Source: DASZUK01 sp035547695 (GTDB taxonomy: Bacteria; Actinomycetota; Acidimicrobiia; Acidimicrobiales; RAAP-2). Taken from it: 64,000 nucleotides of DNA. Positions 15,115 to 23,786 of the stretch are shown here, piece after piece. The notes beneath the pieces are model-generated. The model was not told the DNA's origin. It saw nothing but the letters and a program-made list of their open reading frames with translations, and ran no database searches. The position numbers and the translations under genes were made by a program. The stretch covers positions 1-64,000 of the forward strand of contig DASZUK010000003.1 in assembly GCA_035547695.1 (NCBI GenBank). The letters run 5' to 3'. How positions within the stretch are numbered: the stretch's first letter is position 1; each line of letters opens with the position of its first letter.

Positions 15115-16608
15115 TCAGCGGGGGGCGCCGGCCAGCAGGGTGGCGAAGAACTCGCGGTCGGCCAGGATGGGGACGTCGGCCAGGAACAGCTTGCCGTACC
15201 GCTCGAAGTACATCAGTTGCTTGCCCAGCAGGAAGGTGCCGCGGTCGAAGTCGGACATGAGCCCGCCGGCCTCGTCGGCCATCCGGCGCATGCGGCGCTG
15301 GGTGCGCACCCGGCGGACCACGGACCGCAGGGTCCGGCCGTGGGCCTGCACCCCCTCGGCCCGGGCGGCCTGCACCTGCGGGGCCTCCAGCAGGGCGGCC
15401 AGGCTGACCTCCCCGAACGGCCGGGTCAGGGTGGGCTCGATGAGGCTGCGGATGAACGCGGTGAGCTGGTCGTCGTCGAGGCCGAGGCCGACCTGGATGG
15501 CGCGGCCGTAGGTCTTGGTGAGGTGGGCGGTGATGTCCGGCCAGGCCGACTCGTCGCCCAACGCCCCGTCGAGGAGGCGGAGGAAGAACTGGTGGGTGTC
15601 GTGGTCCAACCGGCCGACGATGCCCCAGTCGATGATGCCGATGCGGCCGTCGTCCAAGAGCAGCATGTTGCCGGCGTGGACGTCGCCGTGGAACGCCCCC
15701 CAGCGGACGGTGGTGATGAAGAACCCGCGGACCACCTGCTCCACCAGCGGGGCCGGGTCGTAGCCCAGCTCGGCCACCTTGGCCAGGTCGTCCACCGGGA
15801 TCCCCTTCAGGTACTCCATGGTGAGGACGTTCTGGCCGGACAACTGCGGGTACGGCTCCGGCACCACCACCAGCGGCAGGTCGATCTCGGCGGTCAGCAG
15901 CCGGAAGTGGGCCAGGGCACGGGCCTCGTTGCGCAGGTCCAGCTCCTCCCCCAACTGCTGGCGGAGGCCGTCCAGGAGCTGCAGGGTGGACCCGGCCATC
16001 TGGTCCCCGGTCTCCCGGGCCAGCAGGTCGAAGAACGGCTGCATCAGGTCCAGGTCGGCGGCCACCAGCTTCTCGATGCCCGGCCGCAGCACCTTGACGG
16101 CCACCTGCCGGCCGTCCAGCAGCCGGGCCCGGTGGACCACCGCGATGGACGCCCGCCCGACGGGCTCCCGCTCGAACTCGCGGAACGCCTCGTCCAGCCG
16201 CAGCCCCAGGTCGTCCTCCACCCGCTCCCGGACGGCCGAGAACGGCACCGGCGGCCCGGTGTCCAGGCAGGACCGGAACTCGTCGGAGAACTCCTCCCCG
16301 AACAGCCCCGGCGACGACGCCACCATCTGGCCGAACTTCATGAAGGTGCCGCCGAGGGCCTCGCAGGTGAGCCGCAGCGGGCGGGCCAGGGCGACCGGTG
16401 GCAGGGCCCCGGCCCGCAGCTCCCGGGCCTGCCGGACGGCCACCGGGCCGAGGTGGCGGGCGGCCACCCGGGCGATGTGGGCGCTGCGCTGGGCCAGCTC
16501 CAGCCGGGTCGGGGTGGGCAGCCGGCGGGGGTGGACCCGCGGCACCGACTCGGTGGGTGCGCCGACGGGCGGCGGCAGCGGGGTGGTGGGCAGCGGCGCT
16601 GCGGTCAC
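15115..16608 (-). CDS. AarF/UbiB-family atypical kinase
   Basis: A 497-residue ABC1/UbiB protein. Hallmarks are the KxGQ motif (FMKFGQMVASSPG, residues about 91-103), the invariant lysine strand RQVAVKVLRPGI, the catalytic loop FHGDVHAGNMLLLDDG, and the metal-binding IIDWGIVGRL. UbiB-like proteins are ATPases supporting lipid or quinone handling. In bacteria without ubiquinone the target is uncertain. No C-terminal membrane helices are obvious. The first 40 residues are Pro-rich and probably flexible. It precedes an SRPBCC gene on the same strand in the direction opposite to a shared start, so coupling is not implied. Confidence 0.88.
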   Translation of the reverse strand: MTAAPLPTTPLPPPVGAPTESVPRVHPRRLPTPTRLELAQRSAHIARVAARHLGPVAVRQARELRAGALPPVALARPLRLTCEALGGTFMKFGQMVASSPGLFGEEFSDEFRSCLDTGPPVPFSAVRERVEDDLGLRLDEAFREFEREPVGRASIAVVHRARLLDGRQVAVKVLRPGIEKLVAADLDLMQPFFDLLARETGDQMAGSTLQLLDGLRQQLGEELDLRNEARALAHFRLLTAEIDLPLVVVPEPYPQLSGQNVLTMEYLKGIPVDDLAKVAELGYDPAPLVEQVVRGFFITTVRWGAFHGDVHAGNMLLLDDGRIGIIDWGIVGRLDHDTHQFFLRLLDGALGDESAWPDITAHLTKTYGRAIQVGLGLDDDQLTAFIRSLIEPTLTRPFGEVSLAALLEAPQVQAARAEGVQAHGRTLRSVVRRVRTQRRMRRMADEAGGLMSDFDRGTFLLGKQLMYFERYGKLFLADVPILADREFFATLLAGAPR

Positions 16609-16649
16609 CCCCGCAGGCTATGCGGTCGACCGGACGACGCCGACGACGG

Positions 16650-17030
16650 TCAGCCGAAGCTGTCGGCCAGGACCTTGAGGGCGTTGCCGTAGGTGTCGGT
16701 GAACACCGGCAGCATCTCGTCCGGGGTGGCCTCCACGGACCAGGTGACCAGGGAGCCGTCGCCGCTGGGGGCCACCGACACCGTGGCCTGGTGGCGCTCC
16801 ACCGGCACCCCGTCGACGATGGCGTAGGTCAGGGTCCGGGCGGCGTCGTCCCGGTCGACCAGCCGCTCCCGGATCTCCATGCCGAACATGGTGAGGACCC
16901 GGTCGTCGCCCTCCAGCCGCAGCCCCTCCAGGGCCGGGAACATGGCCCCGACGCCGGCGAAGTCGCCGACCTTGGCCCACACCGCGTCCGGCGGCGCGGC
17001 CACCTCGATCTCGACCTGCCCTGCTGCCAT
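16650..17030 (-). CDS. SRPBCC (START/CoxG-like) lipid-binding protein
   Basis: A 126-residue single-domain protein of the polyketide-cyclase/CoxG type. It opens with VEIEVAAPPDAVWAKVGDFAG, has the mid strand RTLTYAIVDGVPVERHQATV and the closing helix MLPVFTDTYGNALKVLADSF. The fold is a helix-grip hydrophobic pocket. The ligand is unknown. It lies between ubiB-like and ctaG-like genes on the same strand, compatible with a membrane or lipid role, but no motif gives a reaction. Confidence 0.82.
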   Translation of the reverse strand: MAAGQVEIEVAAPPDAVWAKVGDFAGVGAMFPALEGLRLEGDDRVLTMFGMEIRERLVDRDDAARTLTYAIVDGVPVERHQATVSVAPSGDGSLVTWSVEATPDEMLPVFTDTYGNALKVLADSFG

Positions 17031-17121
17031 CTCGCCTCCCCTGTCCCGCCTGCACCGCCCGCCGGGCCCGGCCGTCCCGGTCGGCGCCGCCGGGCCGGTC
17101 GGCCCGACGGTCGGCCGTACG

Positions 17122-18051
17122 CTACCGCGGCGGCTCCGGCACCGGATCGGGGTCGCGGTCGGGCAGCAGGCGGTCCAGCTCCCGGTCGGCCCGCCGGGCC
17201 CGGCGCTCGTCCATGTGCAGCCACTGCAGGGCCACCGGGACGAGGGCCAGCATCATCAGGGTGTCGCCGCCGACCCACATGATGACGCCGCCGACATGCA
17301 GGTCCAGCACCAGCGACGGGCCCCAGGTGCGGTGCATGGTGGTGTAGGCGGAGAAGATCTCGTGGGTCTCGTTGTCGAGGGACAGGCCGACGAAGGTGTC
17401 GATGGGGACGGCCAGGAACAGGTACAGCATCTTCATGCCGGGGTGCATGCGGTACCGGTTGGGGTCGGAGCCGAAGATCTGGCGCCAGAACAGGTAGCCG
17501 ACGCCGAGGAAGACGAGGTGCTCGGCGTTGTGCACCGGCTCGTGCTGCAACGTGTAGTCGTAGAACACCGTCAGGTGGGTCACCGGGATGACGACGGCGT
17601 AGATGACGAAGGCGGTGACCGGGTGGCCGAAGAAGGTGGCCACCGGGGACCGCAGGCCCCGGACCACCCACCGGTGCGCGGTGCCGGTGGTGGCCCGGAA
17701 CAGCAGGTCCAGGGGGGACCCGACGGCGAACAGGGCGGCGGCCACCATGATGAGCAGCAGGTGCTGCACCATGTGGTCCCAGAACAGGACGCCGTCGTAG
17801 ACGCCGATGAAGCTGAAGATGGCGACCGCGGTGACGGCCAGGCCGCCGACGAAGGCGGTGGTCTTGCCGGCCGACCAGCGGTGGCGGGGGTGCAGGCGGT
17901 TGTTGCGGACCACCCCCCAGACGTAGAGGGCCAGGGCCCCCAGGATGAGGACGACGGGGACGGCGTCGAACTGGGTGGCCAGGTACCGGCCGTGCTGCAG
18001 CGGCGGGGGCAGGTCGTCGGCGAAGAAGGTAAGGGGCGCGGAGACGAGCAT
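17122..18051 (-). CDS. ctaG: CtaG/caa3-type cytochrome c oxidase assembly protein
   Basis: A 309-residue polytopic membrane protein with about seven hydrophobic helices. Conserved family features include FWDHMVQHLLLIMVAAALFA, the Tyr/His-rich YDYTLQHEPVHNAEHLVFLG, and HRTWGPSLVLDLHVGGVIMW, which place several His residues in the membrane for copper or heme handling. The last 30 residues are a charged cytoplasmic tail rich in Arg and Pro. Relatives help insert copper into terminal oxidases. No oxidase subunit is in the window. A minor alternative is a related DUF1404 protein. Confidence 0.82.
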   Translation of the reverse strand: MLVSAPLTFFADDLPPPLQHGRYLATQFDAVPVVLILGALALYVWGVVRNNRLHPRHRWSAGKTTAFVGGLAVTAVAIFSFIGVYDGVLFWDHMVQHLLLIMVAAALFAVGSPLDLLFRATTGTAHRWVVRGLRSPVATFFGHPVTAFVIYAVVIPVTHLTVFYDYTLQHEPVHNAEHLVFLGVGYLFWRQIFGSDPNRYRMHPGMKMLYLFLAVPIDTFVGLSLDNETHEIFSAYTTMHRTWGPSLVLDLHVGGVIMWVGGDTLMMLALVPVALQWLHMDERRARRADRELDRLLPDRDPDPVPEPPR

Positions 18052-18106
18052 GGAACCGGGCCGCCAGCCTACGACCGCCGGTCGGCGGTGTGCGAAACGG
18101 CGGCGG

Positions 18107-19567
18107 TCAGGCGTTGGCGACGGCGGTGACCAGCTTCTGCAGGGTGTCCTTGGCGTCCCCGAACAGCAGGACGGTCTTGTCGTCGAACAGCAGCTCGTTG
18201 TCGATGCCGGCGAAGCCGGGCCGCATGGACCGCTTCAAGAACACGACGTGGGCGGCCTCGTTGGCGTGGATGATGGGCATGCCGTAGATGGGGCTGCCGG
18301 GGGTGTCGTTGGCGGCCGGGTTGACGGTGTCGTTGGCCCCGACCACCAGGGCGACGTCGGCCGTCGACATCTCCGGGTTGGCCTCGTCCATCTCTTTTAG
18401 CTCGTCGTAGGGGACGTTGGCCTCGGCCAGCAGCACGTTCATGTGGCCCGGCATCCGGCCGGCGACGGGGTGGATGGCGTAGAAGACGTCGACCCCTTTG
18501 GCCATGAGGGAGTCGACCAGCTCCTTGACGACGTGCTGGGCCTGGGCCACGGCCAGGCCGTAGCCGGGGACGATGACCACCTTGCGGGCGTAGGCCAGCA
18601 GGGTGCCGACGTCTGTGGGGGTGGAGGAGCGGACGGCCCGGTCCGTTGTGCCCTCGGCCCCGCCGGCCGCGGTGACCACGGACCCGAAGGCGCTGAACAG
18701 GATGTTGGGCAGGGAACGGCCCATGGCCTTGCTCATCAGCCGGGTCAGCAGGATGCCGGACGCCCCGACCAGGGTGCCGGCGACGATGAGCAGGTTGTTG
18801 TCCAGGGTGAACCCCGACGCGGCCACGGCCAGGCCGGTGAAGGAGTTGAGGAGGGAGATCAGCACCGGGACGTCGGCGCCGCCGATGGGGAGGACGAAGA
18901 TGACCCCCAGCACCAGCGACAGGGCCAGCACCGGCCAGACGTAGGCGATGGACCCGGTCACCAGGGCCAGCAGGACGAACGCCACGATGGCCAGGCCGAC
19001 CAGGGCGTTGATGACCTGCTGGGCCGGGTAGGTGATGGGCCTCGTCGCCATCAGCTCCTGGAGCTTGGCGAAGGCGATGGCGCTGCCCGAGAACGACACG
19101 GTGCCGATCAGCACCCCCAGGAGGACCTCGGCGATCTGGTAGACGGCCGGCTTTGTGCCGAGGGAGTGCCAGTGCAGCAGCTCCACCACCGAGATCACCG
19201 ACGCCGCGCCGCCGCCGACGCCGTTGAAGATGGCCACCATCTGGGGCATCGCGGTCATCTTCACCAGCCGGGCCGCCGGGACGGCCACCGCCGCCCCCAG
19301 CACCATGGCGACGAGGGCCAGGACCAGGTTGGTGCTGTGGGCGTGGACGACCGGGTTGGTGAACGTGAACCCGATGGCCAGGGCGGCCGCGGCGGCCCCG
19401 ACCAGGTTGCCCTGTCGGGCCCGCTTGGGCGAGCTCAGCCCCTTGAGGGCGACGATGAACCCGACGATGGCGATCAGGTAGACCAGGTCCCGCCAGGTGG
19501 CCAGCGGGAACGACAGCCCCGTCAGGGGGTGGTCGAGCGGCACGGACAGCCCGTCGAGGGTGGTCAC
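18107..19567 (-). CDS. pntB: NAD(P) transhydrogenase beta subunit
   Basis: A 486-residue protein. The N-terminal 270 residues are eight or nine membrane helices forming half of the proton channel. The C-terminal domain III binds NADP(H): VVIVPGYGLAVAQAQHVVKEL, FAIHPVAGRMPGHMNVLLAE-like motif, and LVVGANDTVNPAA are classic. With the other two subunits it couples proton entry to hydride transfer from NADH to NADP+. The start overlaps the stop of the small alpha subunit by 4 nt. The supplied NADPH could serve reductive steps such as HpnE or steroid enzymes nearby; that link is inference. Confidence 0.95.
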   Translation of the reverse strand: MTTLDGLSVPLDHPLTGLSFPLATWRDLVYLIAIVGFIVALKGLSSPKRARQGNLVGAAAAALAIGFTFTNPVVHAHSTNLVLALVAMVLGAAVAVPAARLVKMTAMPQMVAIFNGVGGGAASVISVVELLHWHSLGTKPAVYQIAEVLLGVLIGTVSFSGSAIAFAKLQELMATRPITYPAQQVINALVGLAIVAFVLLALVTGSIAYVWPVLALSLVLGVIFVLPIGGADVPVLISLLNSFTGLAVAASGFTLDNNLLIVAGTLVGASGILLTRLMSKAMGRSLPNILFSAFGSVVTAAGGAEGTTDRAVRSSTPTDVGTLLAYARKVVIVPGYGLAVAQAQHVVKELVDSLMAKGVDVFYAIHPVAGRMPGHMNVLLAEANVPYDELKEMDEANPEMSTADVALVVGANDTVNPAANDTPGSPIYGMPIIHANEAAHVVFLKRSMRPGFAGIDNELLFDDKTVLLFGDAKDTLQKLVTAVANA

Positions 19568-19908
19568 TTGGCCGCTCCGTCCTGGGCGGCGGTCTCGCTC
19601 TTCTGGCCCCTGCCCCCGGCCCGGTCCGCCGGCTTGCCCTTGAACATCTCGAGCATCCGGTCGGTGACCACGAAGCCGCCGACCACGTTCAAGGTGGCCA
19701 GGAACACGGCCAGGAAGCCCAGCACCAACTGGGCCGGGCCGTGGGCCTCCCCCATGACCAGGAGGGCCCCGACCAGGACGATGCCGTGGATGGCGTTGGA
19801 GCCGGACATGAGGGGGGTGTGCAGGATGGACGGGACCTTGGAGACCACCTCGATGCCGACGAAGATGGCCAGCACGAAGACGGTCAGGTACTCGACGATG
19901 CCGGTCAC
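19564..19908 (-). CDS. pntAB: NAD(P) transhydrogenase small alpha subunit (PntAB)
   Basis: A 114-residue membrane subunit with three helices (residues about 5-21, 36-55 and 58-82), corresponding to the C-terminal part of single-chain PntA. The order SGSNAIHGIVLVGALLVMG matches the family. The last 25 residues are a charged tail. It overlaps both neighbours by 4 nt, the split three-gene arrangement (alpha1, alpha2, beta) seen in many actinobacteria and Rhodospirillum. Confidence 0.93.
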   Translation of the reverse strand: MTGIVEYLTVFVLAIFVGIEVVSKVPSILHTPLMSGSNAIHGIVLVGALLVMGEAHGPAQLVLGFLAVFLATLNVVGGFVVTDRMLEMFKGKPADRAGGRGQKSETAAQDGAAK

Positions 19909-21098
19909 GACGGGCCTCCTGCCTGGTCGGATGGGGCGGCCGGCTCGGCGGCCGGCTCGGCGGCGGGGACGGCGGGGACGCCGAGGAGCTCGGCCGTCGG
20001 CCCGTGGACGGGCTGGCCGGCCTTCAACAGGCAGGTGCCGGCGACGATCTCGTCGTCCCAGGCCGGCGGCTCGGTGCCGTCCTTGGCCAGCAGGGCCAGC
20101 AGGTTCAAGACGTTGCGGGCGTAGAGGAAGCTGGCGTGGGTGGGCATGCCGGCGGGGGGGTTGGCCATGCCGACGACGCGGGTGCCGCTGACCACGACCT
20201 CTTGGCCGGGCTCGGAGGGCTCGCAGTTGCCGCCGGAGTCCGCCGCCATGTCGACCACCACGGCGCCCTCGGCCATGGCCTCCACCATGGCCGAGGTGAC
20301 CAGCACCGGGGCCCGCCGGCCGGGGACGGCCGCGGTGGTGATGACCACGTCGGAGGCGGCGACCTCGGAGGCCAGGGCGGCCTGCTGGGCGGCCAGCTCG
20401 TCGGGGGTCAGCTCGCGGGCGTAGCCGCCGGTGCCCTCGGCGCTGACGCCGAGGTCCACGAAGGTGGCCCCCAGGCTCTCGGCCTCCTCCTTGGCGGCGG
20501 CGCGGACGTCGTAGGCCTTGACCACGGCCCCCAGCCGCCGGGTGGTGGCGATGGCCTGCAGCCCGGCCACGCCGACCCCCATGACCAGCACCTTGGCCGG
20601 CGGGATGGTGCCGGCCGCAGTCATGAGCATGGGGAAGAACTTGGGGAGGTGCTCGGCCGCGGCCAGCCCGGCCCGGTAGCCCGACACGGTGGCCTGCGAC
20701 GACAGGGCGTCCATGGACTGGGCCCGGCTGATCCGGGGCAGCAGGTCGAAGCTGAACACGTTGGCCTGCTTGGTGGCCAGGACCTTCAAGGCGTCCACCG
20801 AGGCGGCCGGCTGGCAGAAGCTGAGCACCAGGACGCCGTCGGGCAGTTGGCCGGCCTCGTCGGCCGTCGGCGGCTGCACCCGGACGACGGCCTGGGCGTC
20901 CTTGAACAGGGCGGCGGTGTCGGGCACCACCTCGGCCCCGGCGTCGGCGTAGGCCTGGTCGGAGAAGGCGGCCTCCCGGCCGGCGCCGGACTGGACGGCC
21001 ACCGTCCAGCCGCCGGCCACCAGGCGCTTGACCACGTCGGGGACCAGGGCGACCCGGCGCTCGCCGGGACGGGTCTCGGTCGGCAGAGCCAATTTCAC
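19905..21098 (-). CDS. pntAA: NAD(P) transhydrogenase alpha subunit (PntAA)
   Basis: A 397-residue soluble NAD(H)-binding domain I. It has the alanine-dehydrogenase/PNT N-terminal opening (LPTETRPGERRVALVPD), the Rossmann glycine motif VLVMGVGVAGLQAIATTRRLG (residues about 168-188), and VVDMAADSGGNCE near the hydride-transfer loop. The family's RQD-type loop is visible as QVVVRVQPP-like sequence. The last 25 residues contain Pro-Ala-Ala-Glu repeats, another low-complexity extension. First gene of the pnt operon. Confidence 0.94.
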   Translation of the reverse strand: MKLALPTETRPGERRVALVPDVVKRLVAGGWTVAVQSGAGREAAFSDQAYADAGAEVVPDTAALFKDAQAVVRVQPPTADEAGQLPDGVLVLSFCQPAASVDALKVLATKQANVFSFDLLPRISRAQSMDALSSQATVSGYRAGLAAAEHLPKFFPMLMTAAGTIPPAKVLVMGVGVAGLQAIATTRRLGAVVKAYDVRAAAKEEAESLGATFVDLGVSAEGTGGYARELTPDELAAQQAALASEVAASDVVITTAAVPGRRAPVLVTSAMVEAMAEGAVVVDMAADSGGNCEPSEPGQEVVVSGTRVVGMANPPAGMPTHASFLYARNVLNLLALLAKDGTEPPAWDDEIVAGTCLLKAGQPVHGPTAELLGVPAVPAAEPAAEPAAPSDQAGGPS

Positions 21099-21152
21099 GG
21101 GTGGTGTTCTAGCAGTTGCCGGAGGGCCGCATCCTGGACGGTGCCCGGGCGG

Positions 21153-21944
21153 TCAGCCGCGGGCGGCGGCGAGGAAGGCCGGCCACTCGCCGCCGCCGTG
21201 GACCAGCAGGTTGGTGCCGGTGGCGAAGGCGGCCAGCGGGGAGGCCAGGTAGAGGCAGGCCGCGGCGATGTCGGCCGGGGTGCCCATGCGGCCGAGGGGG
21301 ATGGTGGCGGCCACCCGGGCGAACCCCTCCGGGCCGCCGTAGTGGTCGTCGCCGGCCCCGGTGTCCAGCAGGCCGGCGGTGACGCAGTTGACCCGGACCT
21401 TGGGGGCCCACTCGACGGCCAGGGAGGTGGTCAGGTTGACCAGCCCGGCCTTGGCGGCGCCGTAGGCGGCGGACAGCGGGGAGGGACGGACGCCGGAGAC
21501 GGAGCCGATGCTGACGATGGAGCCGCCGTCCGGCTGGGCCTGCATGACGGCGTTGGCGGCCTGCGCGCAGTAGAAGGGGGCCAGCAGGTTGAGGGTGACC
21601 ACCGACGCCGCCAGCCGGGGGGACATCTCGGCGGCCGGCACCGACGGGGAGCCGCCGGCGTTGTTGACCAGGACGTCCAGCCGGCCGAAGCGGTCGGCGG
21701 CGGCCGTCACCATGGCCCGGGCCTGGTCGGGCTGGCGGATGTCGGCGGCGAAGAAGGCGGCGGTCCGGTCCCGGCCGTCCGGATCGGTGGCCCGGGGCAG
21801 GTCGGCGGGGGCGGGCTCGTGGCGGCCGCAGACGAGGACGTCGGCCCCGGCGGCCAGGAATGTCTCGGTGATGGTCCGGCCGAGGCCGCGGGCTCCGCCG
21901 GTGACGGCGACCACCCGGCCGCGGAAGTCCAGGGAGTGCACCAC
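21153..21944 (-). CDS. Short-chain dehydrogenase/reductase
   Basis: A 263-residue classical SDR. It has the cofactor motif TGGARGLG (residues about 14-21), the NNAGG motif, the catalytic Ser in SIGSVSG, and YGAAK as the Tyr-x3-Lys pair. The GTG start is chosen because AGGG lies five bases upstream. A second GTG follows directly. It is divergent from echA20, mirroring SDR genes that flank echA20 in mycobacteria, so a steroid-ring intermediate is a reasonable substrate guess. The shared intergenic region carries the CATACGANCGTTTG operator. Confidence 0.85.
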   Translation of the reverse strand: MVHSLDFRGRVVAVTGGARGLGRTITETFLAAGADVLVCGRHEPAPADLPRATDPDGRDRTAAFFAADIRQPDQARAMVTAAADRFGRLDVLVNNAGGSPSVPAAEMSPRLAASVVTLNLLAPFYCAQAANAVMQAQPDGGSIVSIGSVSGVRPSPLSAAYGAAKAGLVNLTTSLAVEWAPKVRVNCVTAGLLDTGAGDDHYGGPEGFARVAATIPLGRMGTPADIAAACLYLASPLAAFATGTNLLVHGGGEWPAFLAAARG

Positions 21945-21986
21945 GCCGACCCTAGTGCGGCGCACTGTTACCCTTCTGCGGCCGGA

Positions 21987-22000
21987 CATACGACCGTTTG
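21987..22000. promoter_or_regulatory. Operator-like site CATACGACCGTTTG
   Basis: An imperfect inverted repeat between the divergent SDR and echA20 genes. The same 14-mer, differing at one base, occurs three times upstream of hpnC (25237, 25260 and 25319). Its position suits control of both divergent genes. Confidence 0.5.
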
Positions 22001-22086
22001 GGTCGTGGACCCGGCAAGAGCCGCACGAAGGGCGGGCCGTGGCGCGGGCGACGCGGGCGGGCCGCAGGGACAGGAGGTAGGGCCGG

Positions 22087-22863
22087 GTGCCCATACAGAC
22101 CCTGCAGGAGCACGACGGGATCGCCGAGGTGGTCATCGACCACCCGCCGGTCAACGCCCTGGACGTGGCCGGCTGGTACGCGCTGGCCGACGCGGTGACG
22201 GCGGCCGGCCGGGTGCCGTCCAACCGGGTGGTGGTGCTGCGGGCGGAGGGCCGCGGGTTCTGCGCCGGGGTGGACATCAAGGAGATCCGCGAGAAGGGCG
22301 ACGAGGCCCTGGTGGGCTGCAACCGGGGCTGTGCCACGGTGTTCGCGGCCATCTACGACTGCGAGGTGCCGGTGATCGCCGCCGTCCACGGGTTCTGCCT
22401 GGGCGGCGGCATCGGGCTGGTGGGCAACTCGGACATCATCGTGGCCGCCGACGACGCCACGTTCGGGCTGCCGGAGGTGGACCGGGGGGCCCTCGGGGCC
22501 GCCACCCACCTGGCCCGGCTGGTGCCACAGCACAAGATGCGGGAGATGGTGTACACGGCCAAGCCGGTGCCGGCGTCGGTGCTGGCCCACTACGGCTCGG
22601 TGACCCGGGTGGTCCCCCGGGAGCAGTTGCGGGACGCCGCCCTGGAGATCGCCACGGACATCGCGGCCAAGAGCCCGTCGATCATCCGGCGGGCGAAGGA
22701 GTCGGTGAACGGCATCGACCCGGTGGACGTGAAGCGGAGCTACCGGTTCGAGCAGGGGTTCACCTACGAGCTGCACGTGAGAGGGGTCGCCGACGAGCAG
22801 CGGGCGGCCTTCGTCGAGAAGCGGGACCCGGTCATCAGGGACGAGCAGGGCACCTCCCGCTGA
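22087..22863 (+). CDS. echA20: Enoyl-CoA hydratase family ring hydrolase, EchA20-like
   Basis: A 258-residue crotonase-fold protein: HPPVNALDVAGWYALADAVT, then RAEGRGFCAGVDIKEI, then HGFCLGGGIGLVGNSD forming the oxyanion hole and CoA site, and FGLPEVDRGALGAATHL. Layout and wording match mycobacterial EchA20, which opens the last steroid ring (HIEC-CoA) to COCHEA-CoA; this is from memory, not alignment. Directly followed by ipdA and ipdB, exactly the catabolic trio. Start is a GTG. Likely a KstR2-type regulon member, although the local operator differs from the mycobacterial KstR2 motif. Confidence 0.83.
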   Translation: MPIQTLQEHDGIAEVVIDHPPVNALDVAGWYALADAVTAAGRVPSNRVVVLRAEGRGFCAGVDIKEIREKGDEALVGCNRGCATVFAAIYDCEVPVIAAVHGFCLGGGIGLVGNSDIIVAADDATFGLPEVDRGALGAATHLARLVPQHKMREMVYTAKPVPASVLAHYGSVTRVVPREQLRDAALEIATDIAAKSPSIIRRAKESVNGIDPVDVKRSYRFEQGFTYELHVRGVADEQRAAFVEKRDPVIRDEQGTSR

Positions 22864-22904
22864 GGGGGCGGCCGGAAGGACCGGAAGGAAAGGAAAGGGG
22901 CAGG

Positions 22905-23786
22905 GTGGCCGACAAGCGAACGACGGTGGACGAGGTGGTGTCGGAGCTGCGCTCCGGCATGACCATCGGCATCGGCGGCTGGGGGTCCCGCCGCAAGCCG
23001 ATGGCGGTGGTCCGGGCCATCTGCCGGTCTCCGGTGACCGACCTGACGGTGGTGGCCTACGGCGGGCCGGACGTCGGCCTGCTGTGCGCCACCGGCAAGG
23101 TGGCCAAGGTGGTCTGCGGGTTCGTCACCCTGGACTCCATCGCCCTGGACCCGCACTGGCGGGCCGCCCGGCAGGGGGGCCGGGTGGGGCTGATGGAGCT
23201 GGACGAGGGCATGTTCTTCACCGGGTTGCAGGCCGCGGCGTGGCGGCTGCCGTTCCTGCCGTCCCGGGCCGGGCTGGGGTCGGACGTGATGAAGGTGAAC
23301 CCGGACCTGAAGACGGTGCGGTCGCCGTACCAGGACGGGCCGTTCGCGGACCCGGCCGACGTCGGGGCGGAGCTCGTGGCGGTGCCGGCCCTGCGGCTGG
23401 ACCTGGCGGTGGTGCACGCCAACCGGGCCGACGTGGCCGGCAACGCCCAGTTCCTGGGCCCGGACCGGTACTTCGACGAGCTGTTCCTCGGGGCCGCCCA
23501 GCGGCGGTTCGTGACGGCGGAGAAGGTGGTGGAGAACGGCCGGCTGGCCGACGAGGGGCCGCTGGCCGCGGCCACGGTGCACCGGATGCTGACCGATGGG
23601 GTGGTGGAGACGCCGCACGGGGCCCACTTCACGGCCTGCCCGCCGGACTACGGCCGGGACGAGGCGTTCCAGAAGGAGTACGCGGCCACCGCCACCGACC
23701 CGGACGCCTGGGCGGCGTTCCGGGCCCGGTACGTCGACGTGGACGAGGCCGGCTACCAGGCCGCCGTCCGGGAGGTGACCCGATGA
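22905..23786 (+). CDS. ipdA: COCHEA-CoA hydrolase alpha subunit, IpdA-like
   Basis: A 293-residue class I CoA-transferase-fold alpha subunit: GMTIGIGGWGSRRKPMAVVRA, then VVAYGGPDVGLLCATGKV, and VVHANRADVAGNAQFLGPD. IpdAB is a retro-Claisen-like hydrolase cleaving the final steroid ring product. The GTG start follows GGAAAGGGG. The stop overlaps the ipdB ATG (ATGA), so subunits are made in equal amounts. A generic 3-oxoacid CoA-transferase is the alternative, but the echA20 neighbour favours IpdA. Confidence 0.83.
   Translation: MADKRTTVDEVVSELRSGMTIGIGGWGSRRKPMAVVRAICRSPVTDLTVVAYGGPDVGLLCATGKVAKVVCGFVTLDSIALDPHWRAARQGGRVGLMELDEGMFFTGLQAAAWRLPFLPSRAGLGSDVMKVNPDLKTVRSPYQDGPFADPADVGAELVAVPALRLDLAVVHANRADVAGNAQFLGPDRYFDELFLGAAQRRFVTAEKVVENGRLADEGPLAAATVHRMLTDGVVETPHGAHFTACPPDYGRDEAFQKEYAATATDPDAWAAFRARYVDVDEAGYQAAVREVTR

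Noticed and set aside
20004..22900. Long plus-strand frame preceding ipdA
   Set aside because: Gly/His/Val-rich shadow of the pnt operon and echA20. Only the portion from 22905 (ipdA) is a real protein.
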